This document shows, in pieces, positions 1-6,090 of a DNA stretch of 9,878 nt (positions are counted from its first letter, which is position 1; every line of letters starts with the position of its first letter). The notes beneath the pieces are model-generated. The model was given only the letters and a program-made list of their open reading frames with translations. It did not search any database and had not been told where the DNA came from. Origin of the DNA: an uncultured Acetatifactor sp. Its GTDB lineage: Bacteria > Bacillota > Clostridia > Lachnospirales > Lachnospiraceae. Where the stretch lies: NCBI GenBank assembly GCA_910585615.1, contig CAJUFO010000111.1, positions 1-9,878 of the forward strand. Reading direction: 5' to 3'. The position numbers were made by a program, and so were the translations under genes.

Positions 1-1
1 C

Positions 2-652
2 CTGCTGCGGGATATCGATTTCGGCTCCGGTGAAGAGTCCGCCCTTTCGGCGGAAGGGAATCTTTCCGGAGCATATCGCGCCCGGCTGGAGGCGCTGGCT
101 GCCGAAAAAGGCCCGGAATACCTCCATGCCATGCTCCGGGAGGCAGATCCCGCTTCCGCGGAAGCCATCCATCCCAACAACCAAAAGCGCGTCGTCCGGG
201 CTTTAGAATTTTTTCATTTGACGGGAGAGCCCATTTCGCGCCATAATGAAAGGGAACGTGAAAAAGAACCCGCCTACAATGCCTGCTACTTCGTACTCAA
301 CGACAGCAGGGAGCGGATTTACGAGAATATCGGCAAAAGGGTGGACGAAATGCTCCGCCAGGGCCTGGTGGCCGAGGTGGAGCGCCTGCGGGAGATGGGC
401 TGCCAGCGGGGCATGGTGTCCATGCAGGGGCTTGGCTACAAGGAAATTCTGGCTTATCTGGAGGGCGAGGCATCCCTGGAGGAGGCCGTGGAGTCCATCA
501 AGCGGGACACCAGACATTTCGCCAAGAGACAGCTCACCTGGTTTCGCCGGGAAAAAGATATCATCTGGGTGGACAAGGAAAAATTCCACCGCGATGAGGA
601 AAGGATACTGAAATTCATGCTACAAGAACTGCGTGAAAAAGGAATCATATAG
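2..652 (+). CDS. miaA: tRNA dimethylallyltransferase MiaA (5'-truncated by window edge)
   Basis: MiaA transfers a dimethylallyl group from DMAPP to N6 of A37 in tRNAs reading UNN codons, in the cytoplasm. The reading frame is open from base 2, giving 216 visible residues and a stop at 650-652. The family is about 310 residues, so roughly the first 95 are missing, including the P-loop. Visible family hallmarks are the D-I-D-F segment followed by YRARLEALAAEKGPEYLH, the HPNNQKRVVRALE stretch, FVLNDSRERIYENIGKRVDEM, and the C-terminal FAKRQLTWFRRE motif. These are characteristic of MiaA and make the call secure. The C-terminus (REKGII) is a normal place for the family to end, so the 3' end looks intact. 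A small ORF starts inside its last codons, suggesting co-transcription with what follows. Confidence 0.97.
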   Translation: MLRDIDFGSGEESALSAEGNLSGAYRARLEALAAEKGPEYLHAMLREADPASAEAIHPNNQKRVVRALEFFHLTGEPISRHNEREREKEPAYNACYFVLNDSRERIYENIGKRVDEMLRQGLVAEVERLREMGCQRGMVSMQGLGYKEILAYLEGEASLEEAVESIKRDTRHFAKRQLTWFRREKDIIWVDKEKFHRDEERILKFMLQELREKGII

Positions 653-836
653 CTTCCTGTATTATATCGTCCTGACGGAACGCGCCCTGTTCCTGAAAGA
701 CGAGCTGGAGCACAGACTTGAGAACCAGGGGCATCTGCTGGACAATACGGGAAAGACCCCGGAGCAGACGCTGGATCAGCTAGCGGCAGAGCTGGAGAGA
801 TTCCTGCTGCGGCAGAACACAGAATCGGCCGGATGA
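633..836 (+). CDS. Small hypothetical protein overlapping the end of miaA
   Basis: This 67-residue ORF begins with GTG inside the last 20 bases of miaA, in another frame, and ends in TGA. I do not recognise the family. The predicted product is a soluble, mostly helical small protein: a short aromatic/hydrophobic start (SFLYYIVLTERALFL) is followed by a charged stretch with Leu/Glu periodicity and a C-terminal helix-like LDQLAAELERFLLRQ. Codon choice resembles the neighbours (many CTG and GAG codons, mostly G or C at third positions), which favours real coding. Against this, no strong Shine-Dalgarno site precedes the GTG, so translation would probably depend on coupling to miaA termination. 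There is no other ATG in the frame. It could be a spurious ORF, but its position and composition make a coupled small gene somewhat more likely. Confidence 0.5.
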   Translation: MKKESYSFLYYIVLTERALFLKDELEHRLENQGHLLDNTGKTPEQTLDQLAAELERFLLRQNTESAG

Positions 837-923
837 GGAGGACAGAATCCGAGGAGATCAGGCCTCATGGCGGCATAGGAATGATGCGTCAAATCCCGCA
901 AGGACACACGAGGATATAAGGAT

Positions 924-2279
924 ATGCAGGACACACAGAAAGGCAAGGAGGGCTGCCGTAGGCGGCGTCTGAACAGGAAAATGGCAGAAATACAGAGCAT
1001 GTACGCCCAGATGGGCATTGACAGGGAAACCTACGAATACGGAGAAGCCATTCTGAATCGGCTGGCAGAGCGTTTTCATAAAATAGACGAAATCGCGGAA
1101 TACAATCAACTGAAAGTAATAAAGGCCATGCAGGAATGCCAGGTCAGCGAGGCCTGCCTGCTGGGCACCACCGGCTACGGCTACAACGACCTGGGCAGGG
1201 ATACCCTGGAGGCAGTCTACGCGAAAATCTTCCATACAGAAGACGCCTTGGTGCGCCCCCAGATCACCTGCGGCACCCACGCCCTGGCCCTGGCCCTGAT
1301 GAGCAACCTCCGCCCCGGGGACGAGCTGCTCTCCCCGGTGGGAAAGCCCTACGACACCCTGGAGGAGGTCATCGGCATCCGGCCCTCCAAAGGCTCCCTG
1401 GCAGAATACGGCATAACCTACAGACAGGCGGACCTAAAGGAGGACGGCAGCTTCGATTATGATGCCATAAAAGCGGCCATAGGCCCCCGCACCCGCCTGG
1501 TCACCATCCAGCGCTCCAAGGGCTACCAGACCAGGCCCACCTTTTCCGTAGGACAGATAGGAGAGCTGATAGCTTTCGTAAAAGCAATCAAGCCGGACGT
1601 CATCTGCATGGTGGACAACTGCTACGGGGAGTTCGTGGAGACAAGGGAGCCCAGCGACGTAGGAGCCGACATGGTAGTAGGCTCCCTGATCAAGAACCCC
1701 GGAGGCGGCCTGGCCCCCATAGGAGGCTACATCGCCGGGACAAGGGAATGCGTGGAGAACGCCGCATTCCGGCTCACGTCCCCCGGGCTTGGCAAGGAAG
1801 TGGGCGCGTCCCTGGGCATCCTGAAGGACTTCTACCAGGGCCTGTTCCTGGCCCCTACGATAACGGCCTGCGCCCTGAAATCCGCAATCTTTGCCGCTAA
1901 CCTGTACGAAAATCTGGGCTACGCCGTGATACCGGACGGGACCGAAGACAGACATGACATCATCCAGGCCGTGACCTTCGGCTCCCCGGAAGCTGTCATC
2001 GCCTACTGCCAGGGCATCCAGGCCGCGGCTCCCGTGGACAGCCATGTGACCCCTGAACCCTGGGACATGCCGGGCTACGATGCCCAGGTCATCATGGCGG
2101 CGGGCGCCTTCGTGTCCGGCTCCTCCATAGAGCTCTCCGCGGACGCGCCTATCAAGCCCCCCTACGCGGTTTATTTCCAGGGAGGGCTCACCTGGCCCCA
2201 CGGGAAATTCGGCATCTTGAAATCCCTCCAGTCCCTGATAAACAGGGGATTGCTGGATAAAAACCGCCTGAAGCTGTAG
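924..2279 (+). CDS. PLP-dependent methionine gamma-lyase family protein (aluminium-resistance/YnbB-like)
   Basis: The 451-residue product belongs to the Met_gamma_lyase/aluminium-resistance family, fold-type I PLP enzymes related to Cys/Met metabolism enzymes. The exact substrate of this branch is not established, so no reaction is asserted. Visible landmarks are DEIAEYNQLKVIKAMQ (about 55-70), GTTGYGYNDLGRDTLE (81-96), RPQITCGTHALALAL (111-125), the cofactor-binding Asp region MVDNCYGEF (D231), and the probable Schiff-base lysine K257 in GSLIKNPGGGLAPIGGYIAG. The C-terminal part has VYFQGGLTWPHGKFGILKS. ATG 924 has GAGGA at 910-914, nine bases upstream. M20 (981) is an alternative start, since the first 20 residues are Arg/Lys-rich and precede the usual family start. 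The enzyme lies just downstream of miaA, a pairing I recall from other Firmicutes. A likely 3' boundary follows, because a promoter-like site lies in the next gap. Confidence 0.9.
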   Translation: MQDTQKGKEGCRRRRLNRKMAEIQSMYAQMGIDRETYEYGEAILNRLAERFHKIDEIAEYNQLKVIKAMQECQVSEACLLGTTGYGYNDLGRDTLEAVYAKIFHTEDALVRPQITCGTHALALALMSNLRPGDELLSPVGKPYDTLEEVIGIRPSKGSLAEYGITYRQADLKEDGSFDYDAIKAAIGPRTRLVTIQRSKGYQTRPTFSVGQIGELIAFVKAIKPDVICMVDNCYGEFVETREPSDVGADMVVGSLIKNPGGGLAPIGGYIAGTRECVENAAFRLTSPGLGKEVGASLGILKDFYQGLFLAPTITACALKSAIFAANLYENLGYAVIPDGTEDRHDIIQAVTFGSPEAVIAYCQGIQAAAPVDSHVTPEPWDMPGYDAQVIMAAGAFVSGSSIELSADAPIKPPYAVYFQGGLTWPHGKFGILKSLQSLINRGLLDKNRLKL

Positions 2280-2320
2280 CTTTGTGTAGAAAAAACTCAA
2301 AATAAATTCTATGATTTTTG

Positions 2321-2349
2321 TGTACAGCCCTGGCATTTTGTGGTACTAT
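2321..2349 (+). promoter_or_regulatory. Candidate sigma-A promoter (extended -10) for the DUF4321-radC-mre-min operon
   Basis: In the AT-richer gap after the PLP enzyme, TGTACA (2321-2326, 4 of 6 matches to TTGACA) is separated by 17 bases from TACTAT (2344-2349, 5 of 6 matches to TATAAT). An extended TG-n element lies at 2341-2343 directly before the -10. Transcription would start near 2356, about 120 bases before the DUF4321 start codon. It is the best promoter-like site I noticed in the window, and everything downstream is closely spaced. The call rests on pattern matching only. Confidence 0.5.
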
Positions 2350-2463
2350 ATAAGCGTGCGCATGTATAGGCATGTCCACGGGCTGTAGGCATCCCCCGGA
2401 CAGAAAGGGCCTGTGTGCGCAGCGGCATCTGTACAGACCCGGATTCCGCAGGACAAAAGAAGG

Positions 2464-2469
2464 AAGAGG
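2464..2469 (+). promoter_or_regulatory. Ribosome-binding site fixing the TTG start of the DUF4321 gene
   Basis: AAGAGG, preceded by further purines, lies seven bases before TTG 2477. It decides the start over the in-frame ATG 2372, which has no such site and would add 35 residues before the membrane segment. Confidence 0.75.
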
Positions 2470-2476
2470 TATCGGC

Positions 2477-2716
2477 TTGAAGAAAGTAAACTGGGTACTG
2501 CTGGTACTGATACTGGTGGGATTCGTCATCGGCAGGTTCATCGGCACTTATTTCTCAGGCACGTTTCTGAACTACGGGCAATCCTTCGGGATGAGTTCAC
2601 CTGTCGTGCTTGATTTGGGATTCATCGTCCTGACCTTTGGTCTGACGATTCAGATAACCATAGCAAGTGTCATAGGTGTCGTAATCGCGCTTGTGGTATA
2701 TCGGTTCATCAGATAG
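2477..2716 (+). CDS. DUF4321 family small membrane protein
   Basis: The 79-residue protein starts at TTG 2477 with MKKVNWVLLVLILVGFVIGRFIGTYF. It matches the DUF4321 pattern as I remember it: a Lys-rich start, a first membrane helix (about 5-24) containing G-x-x-I-G-R, a short linker (LNYGQSFGMSSPVVLDLGF, about 31-49), and a second hydrophobic helix (about 45-75) ending in YRFIR. The linker carries the family-like segment in which Leu-Asp-Leu precedes the second helix. Both ends are probably on the same side of the membrane, and by the positive-inside rule that side is the cytoplasm. The function is unknown. It is the first gene of the radC-mre-min run, which suggests an envelope-related role, but that is guilt by association. 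Confidence 0.8.
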   Translation: MKKVNWVLLVLILVGFVIGRFIGTYFSGTFLNYGQSFGMSSPVVLDLGFIVLTFGLTIQITIASVIGVVIALVVYRFIR

Positions 2717-2765
2717 TCCATGGAGGGCCATGGGAAGTGGCCGCTTCAGATGCGTCGGAGAAGGG

Positions 2766-2772
2766 AAAGGAG
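2766..2772 (+). promoter_or_regulatory. radC: Ribosome-binding site selecting the radC start at 2777
   Basis: AAAGGAG ends four bases before ATG 2777. The upstream in-frame ATG at 2720 has no Shine-Dalgarno-like sequence and would add 19 Arg-rich residues. ATG 2876 is also poorly served. The spacing is short but the core match is strong. Confidence 0.65.
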
Positions 2773-2776
2773 ACGC

Positions 2777-3622
2777 ATGGACGAAGCAAGGGCAGAATGG
2801 AACGAGAGCGTTCCATGGAAGGAGAGCATTCCGCAAAAGAAAAACATTCCGGAGAAGAAGCGCAGAGCGCAGACCATGGCGCCGAAGACGAGCAAGGCAC
2901 AAAAGAACGCGCTGAAGACGGCCTCGGAGCTTCCCTATGAGAGATTCAAGCGGTTCGGGCCGGAGAACCTGACGGAGATAGAGCTGCTTGCCATCATCCT
3001 CCGCACCGGCACTAAGGACAATCATGTGCTGCAGGTGGCGGAGGAGGTCATGAGCCTGGCCAGATATCCAAAGGAGGGCCTTCTTGGACTCTACGATGTG
3101 ACATTGGAAGAGCTTATGAGCATCAGGGGAATCGGCGAGGTGAAGGCAGTCCGGCTGAAATGTCTGACGGAGCTGTCCATGCGCATGAGCATGGCAAAGG
3201 CCAGGGAGGGACTGAACCTCACCAGCTCCGGCCAGGTGGCGGCGTATTTCATGGAGAAGCTCCGGCACCGGGAGACCGAGTGCGTGGTGGTAGCTTGTGT
3301 GGATGCCAAGGGGCAGCTGATCTGTGAGAGGAAGCTGTCGGAGGGCAGCGTCAACATGTCGCTGATTTCCCCCAGGGAAATCTTTCTGGCGGCTCTGGAG
3401 AGCCGGGCAGTGAACATTGTGCTGGTGCACAACCATCCCAGCGGCGATCCCACGCCAAGCCTGGCCGACAGAGTGCTCACCGGCAATGTAAGGGAGACCG
3501 GGGAACGGATGGGCATAAGGCTTTTGGATCATGTCATCATCGGCGACAACTGCTATGTCAGTTTTAAGGAGAGGGCATGGTTTTCGGAGGAACCGCTGTT
3601 TCCGGAGGCAGAGCCGGTATGA
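2777..3622 (+). CDS. radC: RadC family protein (JAMM/MPN domain)
   Basis: The 281-residue product is a RadC homologue. The usual RadC start (ELPYERFKRFGPENLTEIELLAIILRTGT) appears only at about residue 51, so there is a basic extension of about 50 residues. Next come the helix-hairpin-helix region (LEELMSIRGIGEVKAVRLK, about 110-128) and the JAMM metal-site motif VHNHPSGDPTPSLAD, with H218, H220 and D231 as expected zinc ligands. The C-terminus (LLDHVIIGDNCYVSFKERAW) is typical. Despite its name, a direct role in DNA repair is doubtful for the family, and the biochemical activity is not settled. The gene sits directly before mreB, as in Bacillus and many other Firmicutes. The start was chosen from the Shine-Dalgarno site. 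The extension includes three 18-bp in-frame repeats and may be disordered. Confidence 0.93.
   Translation: MDEARAEWNESVPWKESIPQKKNIPEKKRRAQTMAPKTSKAQKNALKTASELPYERFKRFGPENLTEIELLAIILRTGTKDNHVLQVAEEVMSLARYPKEGLLGLYDVTLEELMSIRGIGEVKAVRLKCLTELSMRMSMAKAREGLNLTSSGQVAAYFMEKLRHRETECVVVACVDAKGQLICERKLSEGSVNMSLISPREIFLAALESRAVNIVLVHNHPSGDPTPSLADRVLTGNVRETGERMGIRLLDHVIIGDNCYVSFKERAWFSEEPLFPEAEPV
2804..2857 (+). repeat. Three imperfect 18-bp tandem repeats inside the radC N-terminal extension
   Basis: GAGAGCGTTCCATGGAAG (2804-2821), GAGAGCATTCCGCAAAAG (2822-2839) and AAAAACATTCCGGAGAAG (2840-2857) lie head to tail in the radC frame. They encode ESVPWK, ESIPQK and KNIPEK, a six-residue unit with conserved Pro and terminal Lys. 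The array lies before the conserved RadC domain, so length variation there would be tolerated. Confidence 0.7.
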
Positions 3623-3655
3623 CCAGCCTTGCCGGAAGAAAGTTTTTACAATAAG

Positions 3656-3662
3656 AAAGGGG
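3656..3662 (+). promoter_or_regulatory. mreB: Ribosome-binding site fixing the TTG start of mreB
   Basis: AAAGGGG lies eight bases before TTG 3671. It places the start at MANNAFGIDLGT, the normal position for an actin-like ATPase, rather than at the upstream in-frame TTG 3629, which would add 14 residues and has no such site. Confidence 0.8.
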
Positions 3663-3670
3663 TCGTCATT

Positions 3671-4681
3671 TTGGCAAACAACGCATTCGGTATCGATTTA
3701 GGTACCAACAATATCAAAATCTACAGCAGGGGCGACGATCAAATCATGGTGGAAAAGAACATGATCGCCATAGAGAACAAGAAAGTCCTGTTTGCATATG
3801 GGAACTCTGCATTTGAAATGTATGAAAAGGCTCCCGGCAATATCCACATTTCCTATCCCCTGACCAATGGTGTCATCGCTGATATCAAAAATATGGAGAC
3901 GCTGGTGCGATACTTTGTAGGCGACCTGCAGAAGGGAAACTGTAAGCCGGCGGATTTCTATATCGCGGTGCCTACGGACGTTACTGATGTGGAGAAAAGG
4001 GCCTTTTATGACCTGATAAAATATGCCAATGTGAAGGCCAAGAAAATCATGGTTGTGGAGAAGGCCGTGGCGGACGGCCTGGGGCTTGACATCGATGTGA
4101 AGAATTCCCAGGGCGTGCTGGTGGTCAATGTGGGGTTTGAGACCACGGAGATTTCCATATTGTCCTTGGGCGGCATCGTGCTGAGCCGCCTGATCAAGAC
4201 CGGCGGCCTGAAGTTTGATGAGGCGATTCGTACTGCCGTAAGGAAAGAGTTCAGCCTGGTCATCGGCGGCAGGACTTCCGAATCCGTGAAAATCTCCTTA
4301 AAGGAGCTGGAGCAGGAGGGCAAGGGCGCTATCGTCTATGGCAGGGACATCGTGACAGGGCTTCCCATAGAGCGTGAGATTCCCACGAAGCTGGTGGTGG
4401 AGTGCCTGGAGGAGCATTTCGCCTCTATCATCGACAATGTGAAGGTGATTCTGGAGAGGACGCCGCCCGAACTTGCGGCGGACATCTACCGGCACGGCAT
4501 CTATCTGACAGGGGGAGCTTCCCAGATCAGCCATCTGGCCGAGCGTATGGCCGCAGGGACCGGGCTACGTGTGAACGTGTCGGAGGATCCTATCACAAGC
4601 GTGGTGCTTGGCCTGGCCAAGATCATCAAGGACGACAATTACAAGTCCGTAGCTTATGCGATTGAAGGGATGAGCAAATGA
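3671..4681 (+). CDS. mreB: MreB-family actin homologue with altered ATPase site
   Basis: The 336-residue product is an MreB/Mbl-type actin homologue, normally a membrane-associated filament that orients sidewall synthesis with MreC, MreD, RodA and PBP2. Phosphate-1 is GIDLGTNNIKIY (7-18). The middle region ISILSLGGIVLSRLIKTGG (161-179), DEAIRTAVRKEFSLVIGGRTSESVKI and the adenosine-side YLTGGASQISHL (278-289) all match the family and its length. The ATP site departs from the canonical sequence: the usual I-E-E-P is V-E-K-A, placing K131 where the catalytic Glu sits, and D-I-G-G-G-T is N-V-G-F-E-T (153-158). T158 is kept. This suggests weak or absent hydrolysis and perhaps a paralogue working with another MreB. 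It starts with TTG and overlaps mreC by four bases (ATGA). Confidence 0.93.
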   Translation: MANNAFGIDLGTNNIKIYSRGDDQIMVEKNMIAIENKKVLFAYGNSAFEMYEKAPGNIHISYPLTNGVIADIKNMETLVRYFVGDLQKGNCKPADFYIAVPTDVTDVEKRAFYDLIKYANVKAKKIMVVEKAVADGLGLDIDVKNSQGVLVVNVGFETTEISILSLGGIVLSRLIKTGGLKFDEAIRTAVRKEFSLVIGGRTSESVKISLKELEQEGKGAIVYGRDIVTGLPIEREIPTKLVVECLEEHFASIIDNVKVILERTPPELAADIYRHGIYLTGGASQISHLAERMAAGTGLRVNVSEDPITSVVLGLAKIIKDDNYKSVAYAIEGMSK

Positions 4682-5547
4682 GCCCAATCATCAAAAGAAA
4701 AGGAGAACGGTTCACCTTGCCGAGCAAATATCTCCTTTTTATTTTAACGGTGCTCTGCACTGTCATGATGCTGGTCACTTTTGGCACGGATGTATTCAAT
4801 CGGCCGCTTAACGTGGTGGTGGGATACGTGATTGTGCCTTTTCAACAGGGAATCGAAAAGGTGGGCGGATGGCTCTCCAACCGTTCCGAGGAACTGGTGC
4901 AGATCCGCACGCTCCTGGACGAGAATGCCGAACTGAAGGCAGAGGTGGCCGCCCTGATCGAGGAGAACACTCTGCTGCAGCAGGACAAATATGAACTGAA
5001 CAAGCTCAGGGAGCTGTTCGAGCTGGACGGCCAGTACGCGGAATACAATAAGGTGGGGGCCAGAATCATCGGCCGGGACTCGGGGAACTGGTATTCCTCC
5101 TTTTTGATTGACAAGGGGGAGGACGACGGCTTGGAGGTGGACATGAACGTCATCGCCCAGGGCGGCCTGGTGGGGCGTATCACCTCCGTAGGGCCCAGCT
5201 GGGCGCGGGTGACCTCCATCATATCGGACAATGTTCATGTCAGCGCCATGACCCTCTCCACGGAGGACAACATGACCGTGACGGGAGACCTGAGGCTGAT
5301 GGCCGAGGGGTGCATCACCTTCAGCCAGTTAGTGGACGGCCAGGACAGCGTGCGGGAGGGAGACAAGGTAGTCACGTCTAACATCAGCGACAAATACCTG
5401 CCGAACATCCTGATCGGCTACATCAGCTCCATCAGCAAGGATGCCAACAACCTGACCAAATCAGGGGAGATTGTGCCTGCGGTAGACTTTGAGCATCTGG
5501 GGGAGGTGCTGATCATTACGGACAGAAAGCAGAGCGTGGTGGAATGA
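4678..5547 (+). CDS. mreC: Rod shape-determining protein MreC
   Basis: MreC is a bitopic membrane scaffold that links MreB inside to PBP2 outside and activates the elongasome. The 289-residue product has a short basic cytoplasmic start, one membrane helix (about 18-36), a Glu/Leu-rich coiled coil (about 70-117, ending KLRELFEL), then the beta-barrel domains. Family-typical stretches are ARIIGRDSGNWYSSFLIDKG (128-147), NVIAQGGLVGRITSVGPSWARVTSIIS (157-183) and GDKVVTSNISDKYLPNILIGYI (228-249). The length is normal. ATG 4678 overlaps the mreB stop and is preceded by AAGGGA (4665-4670, seven bases away), so translation is probably coupled to mreB. Confidence 0.96.
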   Translation: MSPIIKRKGERFTLPSKYLLFILTVLCTVMMLVTFGTDVFNRPLNVVVGYVIVPFQQGIEKVGGWLSNRSEELVQIRTLLDENAELKAEVAALIEENTLLQQDKYELNKLRELFELDGQYAEYNKVGARIIGRDSGNWYSSFLIDKGEDDGLEVDMNVIAQGGLVGRITSVGPSWARVTSIISDNVHVSAMTLSTEDNMTVTGDLRLMAEGCITFSQLVDGQDSVREGDKVVTSNISDKYLPNILIGYISSISKDANNLTKSGEIVPAVDFEHLGEVLIITDRKQSVVE

Positions 5548-5558
5548 CCGGCAGCCCC

Positions 5559-5564
5559 GGGGAG
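5559..5564 (+). promoter_or_regulatory. mreD: Ribosome-binding site favouring the mreD ATG at 5572
   Basis: GGGGAG lies seven bases before ATG 5572. The in-frame GTG at 5566 is only one base from it, so the ATG two codons later is the better start. Confidence 0.65.
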
Positions 5565-5571
5565 AGTGTGT

Positions 5572-6090
5572 ATGCTTCGAAAAATAATTGTGACAGTGTG
5601 TATCATCTTATGCTTTGTCCTACAGTGCAGCGTCTTCGACAGCCTGAGCTTTGCGGGCATTATACCGAACCTTATGATTGTATTGACGTCTTCCTTCGGG
5701 TTCATGCGGGGGGAGCGGGAGGGGCTGGTAATCGGCTTCTTCTGTGGGCTTCTGAGCGATGTCTTTTTCGGCAGTTTCTTAGGCTTTTACGCGATGCTGT
5801 TGATGTACATAGGTTTTTTGAACGGGAAGTTCTGCAAGATTTTCTACCCGGAGGACATTAAGCTTCCGCTGGCGCTGATCGTGGTCAGCGACCTGTCCTA
5901 TGGAATCATATGCTATATTTTGACTTTTATGCTTCGCAGCAGGTTTGAATTCGCTTATTATTTTCTCCATATCATCCTGCCGGAAGCCCTGTATACCATT
6001 GTGGTGACCTTGTTTTTGTATCCGGCTATTCTGAAGGTGAATGAAAAGCTGGAGAATCATGAGAGAAAGAGAGCACAGAAATTTGTTTGA
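5572..6090 (+). CDS. mreD: Rod shape-determining protein MreD
   Basis: The 172-residue product is an integral membrane subunit of the elongation complex that acts with MreC and PBP2. It is strongly hydrophobic, with several predicted membrane segments (about 4-21, 30-46, 52-70, 74-85, 97-120 and 128-152) and a basic C-terminal tail (NHERKRAQKFV). The stretch IPNLMIVLTSSFGFMRGEREGLVIGFFCGLLSDVFFGSFLG (31-71) is typical of MreD, including the charged RGER turn between helices and the GLLSD motif. The length is normal. The start is ATG 5572, and the end overlaps the mrdA start by 32 bases, implying coupled translation. Confidence 0.92.
   Translation: MLRKIIVTVCIILCFVLQCSVFDSLSFAGIIPNLMIVLTSSFGFMRGEREGLVIGFFCGLLSDVFFGSFLGFYAMLLMYIGFLNGKFCKIFYPEDIKLPLALIVVSDLSYGIICYILTFMLRSRFEFAYYFLHIILPEALYTIVVTLFLYPAILKVNEKLENHERKRAQKFV

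Larger units (their letters stand above)
2280..2476. other. Intergenic gap between the PLP enzyme and DUF4321
   Basis: This 197-base gap has an AT-rich first half containing the promoter candidate and a GC-richer second half that would be the 5' leader. I see no convincing rho-independent terminator after the PLP enzyme: the only inverted repeat at its stop codon (AAGCT-GT-AGCTT, 2271-2282) has a two-base loop and no T-run. No recognisable riboswitch or small gene was found. An in-frame ATG at 2372 would extend DUF4321 upstream but lacks a ribosome-binding site and encodes an unlikely Arg/His/Cys-rich stretch. Confidence 0.6.

Noticed and set aside
2271..2282. Terminator after the PLP enzyme
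   Set aside because: The inverted repeat AAGCT-GT-AGCTT has a two-base loop, overlaps the stop codon and has no following T-run.
1434..2336. A 300-codon minus-strand frame opposite the PLP enzyme, and a similar 311-codon one opposite radC (2597-3532)
   Set aside because: Same antisense-register artefact of codon bias. The products have no recognisable family features, while the plus-strand proteins are well supported.
2372..2476. Upstream in-frame ATG extension of DUF4321
   Set aside because: There is no ribosome-binding site before ATG 2372, the added residues are atypical, and a good site sits seven bases before TTG 2477.
3624..3652. A second promoter just before mreB (TACAAT at 3647-3652)
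   Set aside because: The -10-like hexamer is good, but the only -35-like sequence (TTGCCG, 3629-3634) is 12 bases away, too close for a sigma-A promoter.
3671..4681. Decayed mreB pseudogene, given the altered active site
   Set aside because: The frame is intact at normal length, has a strong ribosome-binding site and is translationally coupled to mreC. Other family motifs are preserved, so divergence rather than decay is more likely.
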